19,421 nt of DNA from Candidatus Woesearchaeota archaeon (lineage in GTDB: Archaea; Nanobdellota; Nanobdellia; Woesearchaeales; JACPBV01), in the NCBI GenBank assembly GCA_019322475.1, contig JAHWIN010000057.1, forward strand, positions 1 through 19,421, given 5' to 3'. A program made the position numbers and the translations under genes. Shown piece after piece: positions 16,138 through 19,421 of the stretch. Within the stretch, counting starts at the first letter, position 1. Each line of letters begins with the position of its first letter. The notes under the pieces were generated by a model, which worked only from the letters and a program-made list of their open reading frames with translations, did not search any database and was not told where the DNA came from.

Positions 16138-16525
16138 ATCTATATCTTTAGCCCTTTCTTATACTCCTTTATTTTAGACTTGTTTTTATCATTTATTAAT
16201 CTTGCCTAAAATAATCTGGCCGTAGGATATTCAGAAGATGAAGTTTATTAAACTTGCCATTCCCTTGTTATAGCCGGGCGATAATATCAGTGACACAGCT
16301 TCCATCACCTATAAAATCCCTTAAATCAAACGGCAATCTCATAATAAATTTCCAGGCGATGATTGAGGCCTTTCTATATTCTTGGCCCTTTAGAATGCCG
16401 ATACATCAAAGCAATCCCATGTATGCTTAAGCCATCAGCTTTTTATTTTTTTTAGGGCCATGTTATGCGCTAGGATATAATTTTCAATGAGTATCTTTCA
16501 ATCTGCAAAGGTCTATAGGTCCTGA

Positions 16526-17749
16526 TCATCTGCAGACTTCCAATATTCTTTCCATAAAGTCCTTTCCCATGAGGGTCCCTAAACTTCCTGCCCTGCACCC
16601 ATGTTCGCTGAACTTATCTACATCATCTGCTTCTATATCCGCTCCGTAGACCAGCAGAGGGACCGGATCCCCTGAATGATCCTTATGGCTGCAGGGGGTG
16701 CTGTGGTCAGCCGTTATGACAATAACTGCATCCTCCTTATCCAGGCCTTCTATAGCCTTATCGATCTTTTCTATAAAATCTTTTTTTCCTTTGCAGTCCC
16801 CATTCTCTCCGAAGATATCAGTGGGCTTTATATGCACAAAGATAAAATCATGGGCCCTTAACTGCTCCTTTGCGGCTTCAATCTTTGCCTTGACGTCAGT
16901 ATCCGGCAGCCCTGTGGCCCCTTTAACATCAATAAGCTCCATCCCTGCTATAGCACCAATACCTTTATACAGCCCTGCTCCCGCAATACAGCAGGCGTTT
17001 AAGTTATATTTTTCCTTGAACGGGCTTAACATCCTGTAATGGCCGGGATATCTTGTTGTAAGATAATTCCCCCTTAGCTTCCCCTTCTTTTCTCTTTCGT
17101 CATTTAACGGGTTTTTTTCCAGGATCTCATGAGATTTTTCCAGAAACTTTTGCAGTGCATTTGCCGTATGGGCGGCTTCCTTACTGCCATCCAACGGCTT
17201 TACTGTTTTTACCTTGTGGTTGAGCCAGTCATCCACAACTTCGGTATCACTTACGTAATGAACATCTGAGTTTGATATCTTGTCAGACAGATCCTTGCCT
17301 CTCATGACTATTACTACCCTATAGCCGGTTCCCGGCTTAACGATAAATTCCACGCCGTCAATGACCATCCCGTCCAGCTCTTTGACGAAAGGTGTTGTGT
17401 CTTCGATCCTTCCGGTCCTCCTGTCTTTGACCCTTAGTTCCTTGTCAACACTGGCCAGGTTAGCCCTGATGGCAATGTCTCCATGCTGTAATCTGATGCC
17501 CATACCTGATGCTTCGATCGCCCCTCTTTTAGGGAAGTTTTCTTTTTTGTAGCCAAATAATGTCAGGTGCGCATCATCGCTGTTTGGCCTTATCCCTTCT
17601 CCAAGTATGCTGATAACACCTGTAGCTCCATTCCTGGCCATCCTGTCCATGTTTGGGGTGTAAGCAGCCTCTAAAGGCGTCTTGTCTCCAAATTCCTTTA
17701 TGGGCAGGTCTCCCATGCCGTCACATATAATCAAGATTATCTTTTTCAT
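16526..17749 (-). CDS. apgM: 2,3-bisphosphoglycerate-independent phosphoglycerate mutase, archaeal type
   Basis: The protein has 407 residues, normal for ApgM. It interconverts 3-phosphoglycerate and 2-phosphoglycerate using a metal-dependent phosphoserine mechanism. Visible elements are the N-terminal metal motif ICDGMGD with Asp10, the catalytic serine in RPNSDDAHLTLFGY (Ser57), and the C-terminal metal cluster ADHSTP (Asp348, His349) with a later His358. The motif that usually reads TDxxGHDGD is TDIFGENGD (310-318), so the expected metal-binding His is Glu315. The ATG at 17749 was chosen over one at 17818 because GAGGTGAT lies 6 nt upstream and the family begins at MKKIILI. The gene starts 19 nt after the enolase stop, so the two consecutive glycolytic steps form an operon. 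Confidence 0.95.
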   Translation of the reverse strand: MKKIILIICDGMGDLPIKEFGDKTPLEAAYTPNMDRMARNGATGVISILGEGIRPNSDDAHLTLFGYKKENFPKRGAIEASGMGIRLQHGDIAIRANLASVDKELRVKDRRTGRIEDTTPFVKELDGMVIDGVEFIVKPGTGYRVVIVMRGKDLSDKISNSDVHYVSDTEVVDDWLNHKVKTVKPLDGSKEAAHTANALQKFLEKSHEILEKNPLNDEREKKGKLRGNYLTTRYPGHYRMLSPFKEKYNLNACCIAGAGLYKGIGAIAGMELIDVKGATGLPDTDVKAKIEAAKEQLRAHDFIFVHIKPTDIFGENGDCKGKKDFIEKIDKAIEGLDKEDAVIVITADHSTPCSHKDHSGDPVPLLVYGADIEADDVDKFSEHGCRAGSLGTLMGKDFMERILEVCR

Positions 17750-17755
17750 CTTATA

Positions 17756-17763
17756 ATCACCTC
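17756..17763 (-). promoter_or_regulatory. Shine-Dalgarno that sets the apgM start
   Basis: GAGGTGAT on the minus strand in the 19-nt enolase-apgM gap, 6 nt before the ATG at 17749. It makes the 23-residue longer reading from 17818 unlikely. Confidence 0.75.
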
Positions 17764-17768
17764 GACTT

Positions 17769-19070
17769 TCAAACAACTTCCCTGAACCTGTTTCCGGCAA
17801 CAGTTGCTTCGCTTCCAAGCTCGTCTTCTATCTCCATAAGCCGGTTGTATTTTCCTACCCTTTCCCCTCTTGAAGGGCCTACCTTGACAAAGCCTGAGTT
17901 CACTGCAACTCCAAGGTCGATCATCGTAGTGTCATTAGTCTCTCCACCTCCCCTGTGGGAGATGACTGTCATCATGTTATTTTTTCTTGCAAGCATGCAG
18001 CAGTCAACAGTTTCTGTCAATGTCCCTATCTGGTTCAGCTTGATCAATATAGAGTTTATTGCCTTAAGGTCTATAGCTTTTTGCAGCCTTTTTGGGCTTG
18101 TTACAGTAAGGTCATCCCCTATGATAGATACCTTTTCCCCCAACCTTTCAGTGATCTTTGGCCAGTTATCCCAGTCATCCTCATGCAGCGAATCCTCGAG
18201 GGTTATTATGGAGGGGTATTTTTTTACCCATCCTTCAAAGTAATCGATCATCTCTTCAGATGTTAGTTTCCTGTCTTCTTTTTTTAGATGGTATTTTCCA
18301 TCTTCAAATATCTCTGAAGTGGCAGGATCAAGGCTGATTCCTACATTTTCCCCTGGCTTATAGCCTGCTTTTTCTATCGCTTCAACGAGGATCTGCACCG
18401 GCTCTTCATTACTTTTTAATCCTGCAGGGGCAAATGCCCCTTCGTTGCCAACATTGACAGAGTAGCCCTTTTCTTTCAATAATTTTTTCAATGAAAGATA
18501 AATTTCTATACCGTAGCGGACATTCTCCTTTATGCTTTCGTTTCCGATCGGAGATATGCTAAACTCCTGCAGGTCTGCAGACTCATCTGCATGCTTGCCT
18601 CCTTCAATCTCAACCATCTGCGGATTGGGAAGGACAAATCTTTTGATCGGAAGATCAAAAACATCCCTTATATACTGGTACACAGGAACTTTCTGCTCAT
18701 CAGCTGCTGCACGCGCTATGGCCAGGCTCGCACCTAAGATCGAATTGCCCCCAAGCTTCTGCTTGTTTTCTGTACCGTCCAGCCGGATCATAGCCTCATC
18801 GATCTTTCTCTGTTCAGATACATCCATCCCTATAACTTCCTTAGCAATCTGATCATTGACATTTTCAACAGCCTTTAACATGCCTTTGCCCATGTATCTT
18901 TTTTCATCTCCATCTAACAGCACAAATGCCTCATGGATACCTGCAGATGCACCGTATGGTACAGAAGCGGTTCCAGAAGCTCCTGATTCGAGCTTGCATC
19001 TGACTTCTATCGAAGGTGTAGAGCCAGAACTTAGAATCTCCCTTGCTTTTATCGAACTTATTATGCTCAT
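17769..19070 (-). CDS. eno: Enolase (phosphopyruvate hydratase)
   Basis: The protein has 433 residues, the usual length. It interconverts 2-phosphoglycerate and phosphoenolpyruvate. Catalytic and metal residues align with the family: Glu169 in LQEF, Glu210 in GNEGA, metal ligands Asp248 (SLDPA), Glu292 (TLEDS) and Asp319 (GDDLT), base Lys344 (LIKLNQ), His372 (SHRGG) and Lys396 (VKVGP). Several normally invariant neighbours differ: SGSTPSIEV for SRGNPTVEV, VPYGASAG for VPSGASTG, EIEGGKHA for N-x-NGG-x-HA, and GNEGAFAP for GDEGGFAP. The enzyme is therefore divergent but probably active. The ATG at 19070 was chosen because GGGGTGA lies 5 nt upstream; the GTG at 19079 is inside that Shine-Dalgarno. 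It is co-oriented with apgM 19 nt downstream. Confidence 0.92.
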   Translation of the reverse strand: MSIISSIKAREILSSGSTPSIEVRCKLESGASGTASVPYGASAGIHEAFVLLDGDEKRYMGKGMLKAVENVNDQIAKEVIGMDVSEQRKIDEAMIRLDGTENKQKLGGNSILGASLAIARAAADEQKVPVYQYIRDVFDLPIKRFVLPNPQMVEIEGGKHADESADLQEFSISPIGNESIKENVRYGIEIYLSLKKLLKEKGYSVNVGNEGAFAPAGLKSNEEPVQILVEAIEKAGYKPGENVGISLDPATSEIFEDGKYHLKKEDRKLTSEEMIDYFEGWVKKYPSIITLEDSLHEDDWDNWPKITERLGEKVSIIGDDLTVTSPKRLQKAIDLKAINSILIKLNQIGTLTETVDCCMLARKNNMMTVISHRGGGETNDTTMIDLGVAVNSGFVKVGPSRGERVGKYNRLMEIEDELGSEATVAGNRFREVV

Positions 19071-19155
19071 CTTTTTCACCCCACCATCTGTTTTTGCTAT
19101 AAGGCTTAAACCATTCCCCAGTTTTATCGCCTGTCAATTATAGCCTAACAGTATG

Positions 19156-19162
19156 TTTATAT
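19156..19162 (-). promoter_or_regulatory. TATA box candidate for the eno-apgM operon
   Basis: ATATAAA on the minus strand lies about 88 nt before the enolase ATG and would give a leader of about 60 nt. A second candidate, TATAAT at 19138-19143, would give a leader of about 45 nt. Which is used cannot be told from sequence alone. Confidence 0.4.
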
Positions 19163-19186
19163 CTTTTTCTATCCTTAATAATATAT

Positions 19187-19241
19187 AGCCTCCGGCTGAC
19201 CATCATCTGGAGATCTTGCCTTCCTTTCTTTTTTGGAGGCT
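19187..19241 (-). other. Inverted repeat AGCCTCC/GGAGGCT between the eno promoter and the structured region
   Basis: AGCCTCC at 19187-19193 and GGAGGCT at 19235-19241 are perfect 7-bp complements. The loop contains further short pairings (ATCT/AGAT, GGC/GCC) and a third copy of CTGACCAT (19196-19203). It lies just upstream of the enolase TATA-like sequences. Confidence 0.6.
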
Positions 19242-19254
19242 TGAGAGCATACCT

Positions 19255-19307
19255 AAAAAACATAGGATACGTCCAGCCTAAAATTCCGGCCCCATAGAAA
19301 TCCTATG
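19255..19307 (-). terminator. Hairpin followed by T6, intrinsic-terminator-like
   Basis: CATAGGAT (19307-19300, minus strand) pairs perfectly with ATCCTATG (19268-19261), and six Ts follow immediately. A U-tract alone can stop archaeal RNA polymerase; the hairpin may add to it. A competing local hairpin uses the same CATAG segment. Confidence 0.4.
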
Positions 19308-19409
19308 CTACTACACTGACCATACGCAGAAATTACTTCTTAATTTCTGGTATCCCGTTCGGCTTAGCCTCTGGGATAACCCTAAACTCTGTTTAGGAAC
19401 ATGGTCAGC
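19255..19409 (-). ncRNA. Candidate structured RNA with four-way junction (family not recognised)
   Basis: On the minus strand CTGACCAT (19408-19401) pairs with ATGGTCAG (19323-19316), extended by a G-U pair at 19409/19315. Enclosed are three perfect hairpins packed with 1-3 nt linkers. The first is a 7-bp stem with a 3-nt loop (19397-19381). The second is a 6-bp stem plus an inner 3-bp stem (19378-19351), joined by an internal loop that could form tandem G-A pairs. The third is a 9-bp stem with a 5-nt loop (19349-19327). A further stem (19307-19300 with 19268-19261) is followed by T6 (19260-19255). The loop sizes do not fit a tRNA, and I see no motif of 5S rRNA, SRP RNA or RNase P RNA. The minus strand is favoured by the G-U pair and the T run. 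A plus-strand RNA or DNA cruciform remains possible. Confidence 0.45.
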
Positions 19410-19421
19410 TCGCTTTGAAAA

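Larger units (their letters stand above)
16083..16525. other. 443-nt intergenic region without a convincing gene
   Basis: The region holds the acs promoter and Shine-Dalgarno at its left end. The rest shows no tRNA T-loop, no strong inverted repeat and no ORF with a start codon and ribosome-binding site. On the minus strand a 45-codon frame (16405 to 16268) is open but has no start codon at its head. It contains protein-like text (RKASIIAWKF followed by RLPFDLRDF) and might be a gene remnant. The A/T content is higher than in the genes. Confidence 0.5.

Noticed and set aside
16083..16525. tRNA or other small RNA in the 443-nt gap
   Set aside because: No T-loop consensus, no long inverted repeat and no terminator-like run on the relevant strand were found.
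19316..19408. tRNA gene, because of cloverleaf shape and size
   Set aside because: Hairpin loops are 5, 3 (on an inner stem) and 3 nt, with no 7-nt anticodon or T loop, no TTCRA consensus and no D-loop GG.
19255..19421. 5S rRNA, because the minus strand contains GCCGAAC followed by GAAATTAAG and GGTCAGT
   Set aside because: The matches are short and out of register. The closing helix encloses three hairpins rather than the 5S helix I-V layout, and no matching 5'/3' terminal helix is present.

Overview
The window looks archaeal. The prolyl-tRNA synthetase is the short form that ends in a zinc-binding Cys4 tail. The phosphoglycerate mutase is the archaeal cofactor-independent (ApgM) type. Ribosome-binding sites are GGTGA-like, and several genes follow TTTAWATA-like TATA boxes. 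Secreted proteins with Asn-rich Ig/cadherin-like repeats, poly-Gly linkers and a degenerate dockerin-like tail resemble what is common in DPANN archaea (Woesearchaeota, Pacearchaeota and relatives). That placement is inference; no rRNA gene was recognised.

Positions 2-7266 (plus strand) form a surface-protein cluster. It holds the tail of a protein with FN3-like and dockerin-like segments, overlapped by ATGA with a 1319-residue Ig-repeat membrane-anchored protein. A BatA-like VWA membrane protein, a MoxR AAA+ ATPase and a DUF58 protein follow. MoxR has its own TATA box and a strong ribosome-binding site. The last three are a standard MoxR/VWA/DUF58 set, which may mature or regulate the exported proteins next to it.

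Positions 7303-10996 (minus strand) carry proS and, downstream of it, a 737-residue membrane-anchored alpha/beta hydrolase. The hydrolase has a block of 24 cysteines, a beta-rich linker and a lipase-like catalytic domain. The 310-nt gap upstream of proS contains its promoter and a broken IS200/IS605-type transposase start.

Positions 11307-16082 (minus strand) hold an AMP-forming acetyl-CoA synthetase, a GalT-family nucleotidyltransferase overlapping it by ATGA, and a GDE_C-type glycogen-debranching enzyme. Together they suggest polyglucose or sugar-phosphate turnover alongside acetate activation. A 443-nt gap with an ACS promoter and no convincing gene follows.

Positions 16526-19070 (minus strand) are an enolase-ApgM pair that interconverts 3-phosphoglycerate and phosphoenolpyruvate. 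Both enzymes carry substitutions at usually conserved positions.

The right edge, about 19187-19421, has no gene but dense perfect inverted repeats. They include a compact four-way-junction fold, mutually exclusive hairpins ending at a T6 run on the minus strand, and a long-range alternative pairing. It matches no RNA family I could recognise and is the best candidate here for something undescribed.
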